A stretch of DNA of 36,649 bases. Origin: Pseudomonas aegrilactucae. Lineage in GTDB: Bacteria; Pseudomonadota; Gammaproteobacteria; Pseudomonadales; Pseudomonadaceae. The DNA lies in contig NZ_JAHTBI010000114.1 of the NCBI RefSeq assembly GCF_019168305.1, forward strand, positions 1 to 36,649, in the 5' to 3' direction. Made by a program: the position numbers and the translations under genes. This document shows positions 7,956 to 17,351 of the stretch, piece after piece. The notes beneath the pieces were generated by a model. The model did no database searches. It was not told the DNA's origin and saw nothing but the letters and a program-made list of their open reading frames with translations. The number at the start of each line of letters is the position of its first letter. Within the stretch, counting starts at the first letter, position 1.

Positions 7956-9602
7956 CTACGGCGTCAGTTGCGCGTCGGTATCGACGTGCTCCTGGCCGAT
8001 CGGGTCGGTAGCGGGCGTCACTTGCGGCGCCTGCGTTTCGATGCCCGGTGGTGGTGTGAGCTGCAGCACTTCGCTGGTGTACTTCCACTCCTGCATCACG
8101 CGCTCCGGGTCGTCGTTGAGCCGGGTGCCGTAGCTGGGCACGATCTGGCGCAGCCTGGTTTGCCAGGCAGGCGTGGCGACCTTGTCCTTGAACACCTTCT
8201 GCAGCACTTCGAGCATGATCGGGGCAGCGGTGGAAGCGCCTGGCGAGGCCCCCAGCAGGCCTGCGAGGGTGCCATCGGCCGAACTCACCACCTCGGTGCC
8301 CAGCTTGAGCACGCCGCCCTTGTCTTCGTCGCGCTTGATGATCTGCACGCGCTGGCCGGCCTGCCACAGGCGCCAGTCTTCTTTTTTCGCATTCGGGAAG
8401 TAGGTCTTCAGGGCCGCAAAGCGGTCATCGTCCGACTGCATCAACTGGCCCGCGAGGTACTGCACCAGGTCGAACTGATCGACGCCGACCTTGGTCATCG
8501 GCCAGATATTGTGCAGCGTCATGCTGGCGAGCAGATCGAAGTACGAACCTTCCTTGAGAAACTTGGTGGAGAACGTGGCGAACGGGCCGAACAGGATCAC
8601 CCGCTTGCCATCGAGCACCCGGGTGTCCAGGTGCGGCACCGACATCGGCGGCGCGCCGGTGGCGGCGATGCCGTAGGCCTTGGCCATGTGCTGCAGGGCG
8701 ATGGCCTGGTTGTCGGTGACCAGGAACGAGCCACCCACCGGGAAGCCGGCGTATTCCTTGGCTTCGGGGATGCCGGACTTCTGCAGCAGCTTGAGCGCGG
8801 CGCCACCGGCCCCGATGAACAGAAAGCGCGTATCGGTGGCCGCTTCTGCGCCAGTCTTGAGGTGCTTGTACTCCACATGCCAGGAGCCGTCGTCGTTGCG
8901 GGTGATGTCCTGCACTTCGGTCGACAGGTCCAGCGTGAAGTTCTGCTGCGCCTTGAGATGGCCGACGAACTGGCGGGTGATTTCACCGAAGTTCACGTCG
9001 GTGCCGATGGGCGCCCAGGTGGCGGCGATCTTCTGGCTGGGGTCGCGCCCTTCCATCATCAGCGGCACCCACTGACGGATCTGCGCCGGGTCTTCGGAGT
9101 ACTGCATGGGGCGGAACAAGGGGCTGGCCTGCAGCGCCTCGTAGCGTTTCTTGAGGAACCGGATGTTGTCGTCGCCCCATACGAAGCTCATGTGCGGCGT
9201 GGAATTGATGAACGAGGGCGGGTTCTTCAGCACGCCGTTCCTGACCTGCCAGGCGAGAAATTGCCGGGTGATCTGGAAGGCCTCGTTGATCTCGATGGCC
9301 TTGGTGATATTGATGGTGCCGTCCGGGTTCTCGGGCGTGTAGTTGAGCTCGGCCAGGGCCGAGTGGCCAGTGCCGGCGTTGTTCCAGCCGTTGGAGCTTT
9401 CTTCGGCAACGCCATCCAGGCGCTCGATCATCTGCATCGACCAGCCAGGCTCCAGCTCATTGAGCCAGATCGCCAGCGTCGAACTCATGATGCCGCCGCC
9501 CACGAGCAGGACATCGACTTTGCGGGTTTCGGCGGCGTGGGCATGGCCAAGGCCCAGCGCGGCGGCCACGCCCACTACGATCAGGTGCTTTGCGAAATTC
9601 AT
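7956..9602 (-). CDS. mqo: Malate:quinone oxidoreductase with Sec-type signal peptide
   Basis: 548 residues. The N terminus MNFAKHLIVVGVAAALGLGH ends in AHA before AETRK, which looks like a cleavable signal peptide. It leads directly into the FAD-binding start VDVLLVGGGIMSSTLAIWLN. Further family motifs are NGWNNAGTGHSALAELNYTP, MSFVWGDDNIRFLKKRY and PIGTDVNFGEITRQFVGHL. The enzyme oxidises malate to oxaloacetate and passes electrons to quinone as an alternative to NAD-malate dehydrogenase. The last 30 or so residues form a Pro/Thr-rich tail beyond the conserved core (TQAPQVTPATDP). If the signal peptide is real, the enzyme would act on the periplasmic face, like its neighbour Gcd. It has its own gap upstream with a hairpin that separates it from gcd. 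Confidence 0.95.
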   Translation of the reverse strand: MNFAKHLIVVGVAAALGLGHAHAAETRKVDVLLVGGGIMSSTLAIWLNELEPGWSMQMIERLDGVAEESSNGWNNAGTGHSALAELNYTPENPDGTINITKAIEINEAFQITRQFLAWQVRNGVLKNPPSFINSTPHMSFVWGDDNIRFLKKRYEALQASPLFRPMQYSEDPAQIRQWVPLMMEGRDPSQKIAATWAPIGTDVNFGEITRQFVGHLKAQQNFTLDLSTEVQDITRNDDGSWHVEYKHLKTGAEAATDTRFLFIGAGGAALKLLQKSGIPEAKEYAGFPVGGSFLVTDNQAIALQHMAKAYGIAATGAPPMSVPHLDTRVLDGKRVILFGPFATFSTKFLKEGSYFDLLASMTLHNIWPMTKVGVDQFDLVQYLAGQLMQSDDDRFAALKTYFPNAKKEDWRLWQAGQRVQIIKRDEDKGGVLKLGTEVVSSADGTLAGLLGASPGASTAAPIMLEVLQKVFKDKVATPAWQTRLRQIVPSYGTRLNDDPERVMQEWKYTSEVLQLTPPPGIETQAPQVTPATDPIGQEHVDTDAQLTP

Positions 9603-9659
9603 TGCGTATCCCCTGTTGCGTTCCCTTTGGCAATCAACAGCAGGGGTAATGATAGGCCA

Positions 9660-9685
9660 AAGGCTGCAGGTTGCCCTGCAGCCTT
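9660..9685 (-). terminator. Terminator-like hairpin downstream of gcd
   Basis: AAGGCTGCAGG (9660-9670) and CCTGCAGCCTT (9675-9685) form a perfect 11-bp stem with a 4-nt loop. On the minus strand only TTT follows the stem. It lies 11 bp beyond the gcd stop and upstream of mqo, so it probably ends the gcd transcript. Confidence 0.65.
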
Positions 9686-9696
9686 GCCTGGGGGGG

Positions 9697-12097
9697 TTAC
9701 TTCACCGCGCCTGGCAGCGCGTAGGCGATGATGTAGTCGCCACGGTTGTCGTTGCTGCCGGTTCGGGTCGCCCCGCCGACGGTGACCACCACATACTGCT
9801 TGCCGTCACGTGCGACATAGGACATCGGAGCCCCCTGCCCGCCTACCGGCAGACGACCACGCCACAGCTCCTTGCCGGTGTCGTTGTCCAACGCGCGGAT
9901 GTAGTAGTCCAGCGTGCCGTGGAAGAAGGTCAGGCCGCCCTTGGTGACCAGCGGCCCCCCCCATGGTCGGCATGCCCAGCGGTATCAGCACGCCCGGCAC
10001 GATGCCGCGTACCGGCGCGTCCTGAATGCTGCCCATCGGCACCTGCCACTTGGTCTTGCCGTTGTTCAGGTCGATGGCGGTCATGGTGCCGAACGGCGGC
10101 TTGAAGCACGGCACGCCCAGCGGCGAGACGAACATCGAGCGTTCCACACCCCATGGCGTACCCAACTGCTCGGAGTACTCGCCTTCGGTGCTTGGCTTGA
10201 GGCCAGTGCGGGCGGCGTCTTCACGCTTGATGAAACGGCCCCATTGCGCCATGCGGATATCGTTGACGATCAAGGTGCCGGTGGATGCATCCAGCGCACC
10301 ACCGCCCCAGTTGAAGCCACCGTAGTATCCCGGGTAGATCAGCGTGCGCTGGCCTTCGACCAGCGGGGTGAACTCGCCTTCCCAGCGCATTTGCTTGAAG
10401 TCGATGCGGCACATCAACTGGTCGAAGACCGTTGCGCCCCACATGTCCGATTCCTTGAAGCGCTCGGTACCCACCGACAATTGCGAGTACGGCTGGGTTG
10501 GCGCGATGCGCATGCCCTCGACGCCGTCGGTGGCCACCTTGCGCTGCTCGACCGGGAACACCGGCGTGCCGTCACGACGGTCCAGCACGAAGATCTGACC
10601 GCGCTTGGTCATCACGATCACCACCGGGGTGGTGCTGCCGTCCTTGCCCGGCAGGTCGTACAGGATCGGCTGCGCCGAGATGTCGTAGTCGAACATGTCG
10701 TTGTTGGCGGTGCGCATGTGCCACTTGTCCACGCCGGTTTTCACGTCGATGGCCACGATCGAGTCGTTGTACTCGTCGGAGCCTGCGTGACGGTCACCGT
10801 TCCAGAAGTCCGGCGTCTGGTTGCCGGTCGGGATGTAGGCCAGCCCCAGCTTGGCATCGTACGAGGCGGTGCCCCAGAAGTTCGGCGAGTCCTTGGGGTA
10901 CAGTTCGCCTTCGGGCAGCGGCACGCCACGCTTGGGGTTGAGCGCGTCCCACGCCCACAGCAGTTCGCCGGTGCGCACGTCGAAGCCGCGGGTGACGCCC
11001 GACGGTTCGCCGGTCTGCAGGTTGTCGTTGATCTTGCCGCCGACGACGATCACGTCACCGGCCACCAGTGGCGCCGAGGTGAGGTAGTAGGAACCGTCGG
11101 TGTTCGGGCCGATACCCTTGAGCAGGTTGACCGTGCCATGCTCGCCAAAACCGTCGCAGGCCTTGCCGGTGTCGGCGTCGAGCGCGATCAGGCGTGCATC
11201 GACCGTGGTGGTGATGATGCGGCGACGGCATTGTGCAGGTTGCGCCGCAACCGCGGCAGGCTCGGCCTGGCCCGTGCTGGCCTGGGCGTTGCCGGCATCG
11301 TGGTAGCCCACGCCGCGGCAGCGCTTCCAGTGCTTGTTGGCCGGGGTTTCCTTGATCTGCGGATCGAAGGTCCATTTCTGCCTGCCGGTGACCGGGTCCA
11401 GGGCAAACACCTTGTTCAACGGCGTGCACAGGTAGACCGTGTCATCGACCTTGAGCGGCGTGCCCTGGTACTCGGCGCCATTGATGGCCATGTCACCGGT
11501 ACGGAAGGTCCAGGCGACCTGCAGGTCCTTGACGTTGCCCTTGTTGATCTGCTCGAACTGGGCAAAGCGCTCGCCATGGGTGTTGCGACCGTAGGCGCTC
11601 CAGTCGTTGCCGTCGGACACGCCCGCATCGGGCGCCACCACAGGGGCTGCAGCGCCTTGCTGCGCCACCACGGTCGGGTGCGGCTGGAACATGCCATAGC
11701 CGAAACCGGCGATGCTGGCCAGCAAGCCGAGGCTGATCACGGCGCGCGGGGCTGTGCCCAGGCCACGGCGGTTGCCCTCCAGCAATGGCACCAGCAGGGT
11801 CAGCACCAGCGCGATGACAATGAACGTCATCAGGCGCGGTACCAACTGCCAGAAGTCAAAGCCGACTTCACCCAGCGACCAGGCAACGGTGATGCCCAGC
11901 AACAGCAGTGCCAACCAGGTGGCCACCACCTTGCGCCGTACCAGCGCAACACCACTGGCGAGCATCAGTGCCCCTGCCAGCAGGTAGTACCAACTGCCAC
12001 CGAGTGAAGCAAGCTTCCCTCCCCCTACCAAAACGCCCAGCCCGAACAGCGCCAATACGGCGCCGATCAGTACCGGTACTACTCCCTTGAAGCTCAT
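9697..12097 (-). CDS. gcd: Membrane PQQ-dependent glucose dehydrogenase, one-base frameshift in a G8 run
   Basis: The N terminus (about residues 1-145) carries about five membrane helices. It is followed by the periplasmic PQQ beta-propeller, beginning near DWSAYGRNTHGERFAQFEQI. The family oxidises glucose to gluconolactone in the periplasm with electrons to ubiquinone. As written, the frame leaves the family sequence after GMPTMGG at a run of eight C (9955-9962, G on the coding strand) and stops at 9806. With seven bases the frame continues PLVTKGGLTFFHGTLDYYIR and runs to a stop at 9697. That gives 799 residues from ATG 12097, the usual family length (about 800). A GTG at 12109 would add four residues; ATG 12097 is preferred because GGGA lies 6 nt upstream. 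The gene is downstream of a LacI-family gene with two operators between them. Either the base is an error or this strain's Gcd lacks its last 85 residues. Confidence 0.9.
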
Positions 12098-12180
12098 AGG
12101 TATTCCCACTGTTTTTTGAATGTCGTGCGCACCGCGCCAGTTGCCTGGGGTGCTCGCCAGCCGAGGGGCGTCACGCCGCG

Positions 12181-12198
12181 AATGAGAGCGTTCTCATT
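12181..12198. promoter_or_regulatory. LacI-type operator, gcd-proximal
   Basis: AATGAGAGCGTTCTCATT is an 18-bp palindrome with one mismatched pair and the central CG typical of LacI-family sites. It lies 83 bp upstream of the preferred gcd start and matches the site at 12241-12258 except for one base. Confidence 0.75.
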
Positions 12199-12240
12199 TC
12201 TCGAAAGAAAATGAACAGCACCCCATACCCCACGACGGCC

Positions 12241-12258
12241 AATGAGAGCGCTCTCATT
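12241..12258. promoter_or_regulatory. LacI-type operator, gcd-distal, perfect palindrome
   Basis: AATGAGAGCGCTCTCATT is a perfect 18-bp palindrome whose centre is exactly 60 bp from that of the other copy. Both are in the 296-bp space between lacI (3' end) and gcd (5' end), which otherwise holds no gene. The spacing is close to six DNA turns, so two repressor dimers could sit on one helix face. Confidence 0.8.
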
Positions 12259-12393
12259 GTCAGGCAAAAAAATCAGCCTGCTCGAAATGGCCACACACTC
12301 TGCATGGTCTATCGCTGACGGCTGGTTGCGGCGAATCTTAGGGGCACTCGTACCCTGCGTCAACGTGTCACAGATGGAATGGATTCTCGTTTG

Positions 12394-13404
12394 TCAGGGC
12401 AAGGGCGTGAATGCAGTGGTGGAGCGACGCAGTATCAGTTCAACCGGCATGATGTGACGTCGCACCCGGTCCTGCTTGCCTGCAATGATGGCCTGGAGCG
12501 AGGCAACGGCGGCCCGCGCCTGGGACTGGGTGTCCTGGCGCAGCGTGGACAACGAGAACACTTCGTTCTGGGCATCGGGAATATCATCGAAACCGATGAC
12601 CGAGACGTCCTCGGGCACCGACAGGCCCATGCCCTTGAGGCGGTCGATGACGCCAAGGGCAATGAAGTCGTTGGCTGCGAAGATCGCGCTGGGCGGGTTG
12701 GGGTCGGCGAACAGCGCATCCACGCCTTGCCGACCAAACGCCGCAGTGTGCGTGCCACGCAGATAGAACGGCTCCAGCCCTGCCTCGCGCATCACCGCGC
12801 AATACAGCCGCGTACGCTCGCGCGCGGAGGCTTCGCGCGCGCCGCCCAGGTGCGCAATGCGCCGATGCCCCAGGGCAAACAGGTGGTCCATGGCTTGCCT
12901 GACACCCGCTTCATCATCCACCGCGATGGCGGTGACCTGCGGGTGGAAGATGCGCTTGTTGCCCAGGTAGACGCAGGGCAGCTTTTCGGCGATCTCACCG
13001 ATGGCCTCGGGGGTATGGGCGGTACCCAGCAGGATCACGCCGGCGGCGCGCAGGCGCAGCAGGCGATCGGCCTCGAAGATTTCGGAGCCGTTTTCCACCG
13101 AGCGCAACGAGGTGACCGGGTCAAAGCCCGAGGCCAGCAACTGGCGGTCTACGCACTGGGCCAGCTGGATGTGGAAGGGGTTGTTGGGGTCACCGATCAC
13201 CAGGCCGACGATGGACGAACGCGAGGACACCAGGCTGCGCGCAGCCAGGTTGGGGTGGTAGTCCAGTTGCGCGGCGATCTCGTCGATGCGCTTGCGGGTT
13301 TCGGGGCGTACCCCCGGGTCGCCGCGCAGCGCGCGCGACACCTGCGCACGGGACATGCCGGCCGCTTGCGCGACATCATTCAGAGTGGTGAATGACTTGG
13401 TCAT
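12394..13404 (-). CDS. LacI-family transcriptional regulator, probable controller of gcd
   Basis: 336 residues from ATG 13404 (MTKSFTTLNDVAQAAGMSRA). An in-frame start at 13440 would add 12 residues of no family character. Residues 6-60 are the LacI helix-turn-helix and hinge (recognition segment SRAQVSRALRGDPGVRPETR). The rest is a periplasmic-binding-protein-like sugar-sensing domain ending in ELILRRSTT. The family normally represses and is released by a sugar or sugar acid. The two near-identical palindromes just downstream, in front of gcd, make glucose dehydrogenase the likely target. No copy of the palindrome is seen in front of lacI itself. Which effector it senses cannot be read from the sequence. 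Confidence 0.93.
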   Translation of the reverse strand: MTKSFTTLNDVAQAAGMSRAQVSRALRGDPGVRPETRKRIDEIAAQLDYHPNLAARSLVSSRSSIVGLVIGDPNNPFHIQLAQCVDRQLLASGFDPVTSLRSVENGSEIFEADRLLRLRAAGVILLGTAHTPEAIGEIAEKLPCVYLGNKRIFHPQVTAIAVDDEAGVRQAMDHLFALGHRRIAHLGGAREASARERTRLYCAVMREAGLEPFYLRGTHTAAFGRQGVDALFADPNPPSAIFAANDFIALGVIDRLKGMGLSVPEDVSVIGFDDIPDAQNEVFSLSTLRQDTQSQARAAVASLQAIIAGKQDRVRRHIMPVELILRRSTTAFTPLP

Positions 13405-13471
13405 AGATACGCGAAGATCCTGTGGCTGTCGGTGAGCCATTGCACAAGGGCGTTGGCTGCGGCGCAGGATA

Positions 13472-15559
13472 TCACATGCTTTTTGGGGGTATGTTCAGTG
13501 CCCCAAGCAACGTGCTCACCGTCGCGGTCAACGCCTGCAGTGCAAAGGGCTTGGTAAGCACGGCGGTGCAACGATCAAGGGGGTGCTGGTCCAGCACATG
13601 GGGCTGCGCATAGCCGGTCATGAACAACACCGGCAGCCCCGGCCTCGACTGCCTGCCCTTGTCGGCCATCTGGCGGCCGTCCACCCCGCCGGGCAGGCCG
13701 ATATCCGTGACCAGCAGGTCAATGCGGATATCCGACTTCAGCAGTTGCAGCCCCGCCAGACCGTCAGCGGCCTCGATCACCACATAACCCTGGCTGCTCA
13801 AGACTTCACTGACAAACAGGCGTACCGACGACTCGTCATCGACGACGAGTACCGTCTCGCCCGCCGATGCGTCTGGCGCCTGGGTCATCGACACCTGCGG
13901 GCCGATTGCCTCAGCCTGGCCGGCATGACACGGCAGTTGCAGCAGCACGCGGGTGCCCAGGCCTTGTTCGGACTCGATACGCACCTGCCCGCCCGACTGC
14001 TTGGCGAACCCATAGATCATCGACAACCCCAAGCCGGTGCCCGCCCCGACAGGCTTGGTGGTAAAGAACGGCTCGAAGGCCTTGGACAGTGTTTCAGGGC
14101 TCATCCCCGTGCCGTTGTCGACTACGCAGAGGCCAAGGTAGGTACCGGGTGCCAATTCGGGGTCCAGCTGCGGGCCCTGGTCGAGGACCTGATTGCACGT
14201 CTGGATGGAAATGCTGCCACCGTCAGGTAGCGCGTCGCGGGCGTTGATGCACAGATTGAGCAGTGCGTTCTCCACCTGCGCAGGGTCCACCAGGCACGTG
14301 TTCAACGCCGCAGCCAACTCGACCTTGAGGGCGATGGAAGGCCCGACCGATCGACGAATCAGTTCTTCCATGCCGCTGACCAGCGCATTCACATCCGTGG
14401 CCACCGGTACCAGTGTCTGACGACGGGAAAAGGCCAGCAGCCTGTGCGTCAAGGCAGCAGCCCGCTGCGCCGCGCCATGGGCAACGCTCAGATAACGCTC
14501 CAGATCCGCCGTACGCCCCTGCGCCAGGCGCAGCTTGATCAGGTCCAGGCTACCGGTGATGCCCGCCAGCAGGTTGTTGAAGTCATGGGCAATGCCGCCA
14601 GTCAACTGCCCCACCGCCTCCATTTTTTGCGACTGGCGAAGTGCGGCCTGGGCCGCTTCACGCTCGGCGATGGCCTCGCTGATGCGCGTCTCCAGCGTCT
14701 GGTTGAGTTCCATCAGCGCAGCCTCGGCGTTTTTTCGGGCGGTCACATCGATGGACGACCCGATCAGCCCGATCACCTCGCCGGCCTCGTCCAGCAGGGG
14801 CGCCTTTATCGACAGCCAGGTGGTCGCCGAGCCGTCTGGCATGTCGACCTGCTCTTCAATCTGCTCGGCCTTGCCGCCAAACATGATGCGTCGATCCGTC
14901 TCCATTACCTGCCGGGCCTGGGCCTTGTCTTCCAGAAATTCCAGGTCTGTCTTGCCCAGGTAGAACGCCGGTGGCTTGCCGATCAGCGCAGTGGTGCCGT
15001 TGTTGGCCACCAGCATCCGCCCTTCGCGGTCCTTGGCGTAGACCACGCCAGGAACCGCGGCGGTGAACGTGCTCAACAACGCCGACATCCTGTCGCGTTC
15101 GGCTTCTGCTGCGCGGCGTGACTCGATGTTCATCAGCACACCGGGAAAGCGCACCGCGTGGCCGTTTGCATCCAGCTCGACACGCCCGTTTGCCTCGACC
15201 CAGCGATAGCAGCCATCGTCCTGGCGCACGCGATACTCGCAGCGAAAGGCGCTGCCGCGCGCCATGGCCGAGTTGATGTCAGCCGCCACACGGTCGATGT
15301 CGTCGGGGTGGATCGAGCAGAAGGCTTCTTCTATGGGGATGCCGGCCAGGCAGCGATCGGCCGACAGGCCGAATGACCGGGAAAATCGCTCATCGGCGGT
15401 GACGCTGTTGTTGGGTATATCCCATACCCAGGTGCCAATGATGGCGCCGGCGTCGAGCGCCAGTTGCAGGCGCTCGGAGGCATCGTTCGGGAATGCACGC
15501 GCCTGATGCGAGCCCGTGGCAGGTGCGCCAGGCGGCAACTGGGTGCTATCTCGATCCAT
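13472..15559 (-). CDS. Hybrid sensor histidine kinase (PAS-PAS-HisKA-HATPase-receiver)
   Basis: 695 residues with no membrane helix, so a soluble sensor. A first PAS domain (about 30-150, PAS_3-like, with HPDD) and a second (about 155-275) lead through a coiled coil (280-312) to the HisKA box. The phosphoacceptor is His325 in GGIAHDFNNLL. The ATPase domain shows the N box (NALLNLCINARDA), the G1 motif (DNGTGM) and the G2 region (GTGLGLSMIYGF). The C-terminal receiver (about 570-690) has an acidic pair in VLVVDDESS, the acceptor Asp in LLVTDIGLPGG, and a conserved Lys in LTKPF. There is no output regulator next to it, so its partner is unknown. It lies 67 bp upstream of lacI on the same strand. 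Confidence 0.94.
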   Translation of the reverse strand: MDRDSTQLPPGAPATGSHQARAFPNDASERLQLALDAGAIIGTWVWDIPNNSVTADERFSRSFGLSADRCLAGIPIEEAFCSIHPDDIDRVAADINSAMARGSAFRCEYRVRQDDGCYRWVEANGRVELDANGHAVRFPGVLMNIESRRAAEAERDRMSALLSTFTAAVPGVVYAKDREGRMLVANNGTTALIGKPPAFYLGKTDLEFLEDKAQARQVMETDRRIMFGGKAEQIEEQVDMPDGSATTWLSIKAPLLDEAGEVIGLIGSSIDVTARKNAEAALMELNQTLETRISEAIAEREAAQAALRQSQKMEAVGQLTGGIAHDFNNLLAGITGSLDLIKLRLAQGRTADLERYLSVAHGAAQRAAALTHRLLAFSRRQTLVPVATDVNALVSGMEELIRRSVGPSIALKVELAAALNTCLVDPAQVENALLNLCINARDALPDGGSISIQTCNQVLDQGPQLDPELAPGTYLGLCVVDNGTGMSPETLSKAFEPFFTTKPVGAGTGLGLSMIYGFAKQSGGQVRIESEQGLGTRVLLQLPCHAGQAEAIGPQVSMTQAPDASAGETVLVVDDESSVRLFVSEVLSSQGYVVIEAADGLAGLQLLKSDIRIDLLVTDIGLPGGVDGRQMADKGRQSRPGLPVLFMTGYAQPHVLDQHPLDRCTAVLTKPFALQALTATVSTLLGALNIPPKSM

Positions 15560-15734
15560 GGGGGGCCTCGGTGATCGCTTGGCATGGGAACGCAGCGGCC
15601 TTCGGTCGACGGCGCTGTGCGTGCTGGATCACAGAAGGATTGCCGGGAAGCCGGCCGGGGTCAATGGTTACATCGACAGATCTGACAATGCCGACACCTG
15701 GCCCCGCAATCGGGGACGTTGATACCGCTGACGA

Positions 15735-17324
15735 TCAGCCTCTCGGCGCCCTGGATTGACCGTCGACCTGACGCCAGATACCCAGGGGATTGCCCTGTTT
15801 CAACGCCTCCGGCAGCAAGGCATCAGGGACGCTCTGGTAGCAGACAGGGCGCAGGAACCGCTCGATTGCACTCGAACCGACCGAGGTGGTACGGCTGTCG
15901 GAGGTTGCCGGGTAAGCGCCGCCATGCACCATCGAGTCGCATACCTCGACACCGGTTGGGAAACCATTGACCAGCACCCTGCCCGCCTTCTTCTCCATGG
16001 CCTGGACCACCCCCCTGGCGACCGGCAGGTCTTCCTCTTCCAGGTGCAGCGTGGCCGTCAACTGGCCTTCGACAGACCTGGCAAAGGCCAGCATTTCAGT
16101 GGTGTCCTGGCAACGGATAACGATGGCGGCCGGGCCGAAGACCTCCTCGAGCAACCCCGGATTGGCCGCTACCTGCGCTGACGTCAGCTGGAACAGGTGG
16201 GCCTGCGCCTGGGTGGCGCCGGCAGGCGACAGGCCCGAGGCGATGGCTTCGACCTCGGCATGCTTGGCGATGCGCTCGATCCCCTGCTCGTAGGCACAAT
16301 GGATACCCGGTGTGAGCATGGTTTGCGCAGCCTTCTGAGCAAGATGCGCCGTGGCCTGCGCCAGGAACGCCTGCAGGCCCGGCCCCTCGACGCCCAGCAC
16401 CACACCCGGGTTGGTGCAGAACTGACCGGCCCCCATCACCAGCGCATCCACGAACGCGGTGGCGATCGAGCCGGCCCGCGCACTCAACGCCCCCGGCAAC
16501 AGGAACACCGGATTGATGCTGCTCATCTCGGCGTACACCGGGATCGGCTCGGCGCGGGCTGCGGCCGCTCTGATCAGGGCCAGCCCGCCTGCGCGCGAGC
16601 CGGTGAACCCGACCGCCTTGATCGCCGGATGCGACACCAGTTGCTGCCCTACATCATTGCCGTCGCCAATGACCAGCGAGAAGGTGCCTGCGGGCAATGC
16701 CAACCGCCTGGACGCGGCCTGCACAACCCTGGCGACCAGCTCCGCGGTCCCCAGGTGGGCGCGGTGAGCCTTGAACACTACCGGGCACCCGGCAGCCAGC
16801 GCAGACGCGGTATCGCCTCCCGCCACCGAGAACGCCAGCGGGAAATTGCTGGCACCGAAGATGGCGACGGGGCCCAGCGCAACCCTGCACATGCGCAGGT
16901 CGGGCCGCGGCAGCGGCTGGCGGTCTGGCAGCGCCGAATCGAACGTTGCGTTGTGCCAGCGCCCTTGACGCAGAACGCTGGCGAACAACCTCAGTTGGCC
17001 GACCGTACGGCCGCGCTCACCTTCCAGGCGCGCCATCGGCAGCCCCGTCTCGCTGTGCGCACGCTCGGTCAGCACTGAACCCAGCTCAAGCAGGCCATCG
17101 GCAATGGCCTCGAGAAACCGTGCGCGGGTGTCGGGCGCAGTGGCGCGCAACGGATCGAACGCCTGCTCTGCGAGCGCGCAGGCCCTGTCGACGAGCACGG
17201 CTGTTGCGCAATTGAAGACCGGCGTATCGATCGCCTGTCGAGTCCCGGGATTGATCGCCAGGAGTTCACGGCCTTCGCCGCGAACCGCCTCATGACCGAT
17301 CAACTGTTCACCAGTGAGTTGCAT
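15735..17324 (-). CDS. NAD(P)-dependent aldehyde dehydrogenase, alpha-ketoglutaric-semialdehyde type
   Basis: 529 residues. Aldehyde dehydrogenase motifs are complete: Asn160 in GASNFP, Lys185 in VFKAHRAH, the general base Glu266 in YAEMSSINP, and catalytic Cys303 in GAGQFCTNPG. GASNFPLAFSVAGGDTASAL and the C-terminal FPTGVEVCDSMVHGGAYPA mark the 2,5-dioxovalerate (alpha-ketoglutaric semialdehyde) dehydrogenase group, which makes 2-oxoglutarate in sugar-acid and hydroxyproline breakdown. It is the last gene of a three-gene operon, starting 27 bp after the MFS stop, with GGAG about 9 nt before the ATG. No dehydratase or aldolase of the known sugar-acid routes is present, so the true substrate may be a related semialdehyde. 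Confidence 0.9.
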   Translation of the reverse strand: MQLTGEQLIGHEAVRGEGRELLAINPGTRQAIDTPVFNCATAVLVDRACALAEQAFDPLRATAPDTRARFLEAIADGLLELGSVLTERAHSETGLPMARLEGERGRTVGQLRLFASVLRQGRWHNATFDSALPDRQPLPRPDLRMCRVALGPVAIFGASNFPLAFSVAGGDTASALAAGCPVVFKAHRAHLGTAELVARVVQAASRRLALPAGTFSLVIGDGNDVGQQLVSHPAIKAVGFTGSRAGGLALIRAAAARAEPIPVYAEMSSINPVFLLPGALSARAGSIATAFVDALVMGAGQFCTNPGVVLGVEGPGLQAFLAQATAHLAQKAAQTMLTPGIHCAYEQGIERIAKHAEVEAIASGLSPAGATQAQAHLFQLTSAQVAANPGLLEEVFGPAAIVIRCQDTTEMLAFARSVEGQLTATLHLEEEDLPVARGVVQAMEKKAGRVLVNGFPTGVEVCDSMVHGGAYPATSDSRTTSVGSSAIERFLRPVCYQSVPDALLPEALKQGNPLGIWRQVDGQSRAPRG

Positions 17325-17351
17325 AACGTTTACTCCAGAAATTCGTGGCCA

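Noticed and set aside
7968..9731. 587-residue plus-strand open frame antisense to mqo
   Set aside because: No domains, low-complexity composition, and the opposite strand encodes a complete Mqo.
9914..12007. 697-residue plus-strand open frame antisense to gcd
   Set aside because: Rich in His, Arg, Gly and Val with no family motifs; a typical antisense shadow of a GC-rich gene.
12098..12120. Crc/Hfq-type A-rich motif at the gcd start
   Set aside because: The AAAAAACA stretch does not fit AANAANAA in any register.
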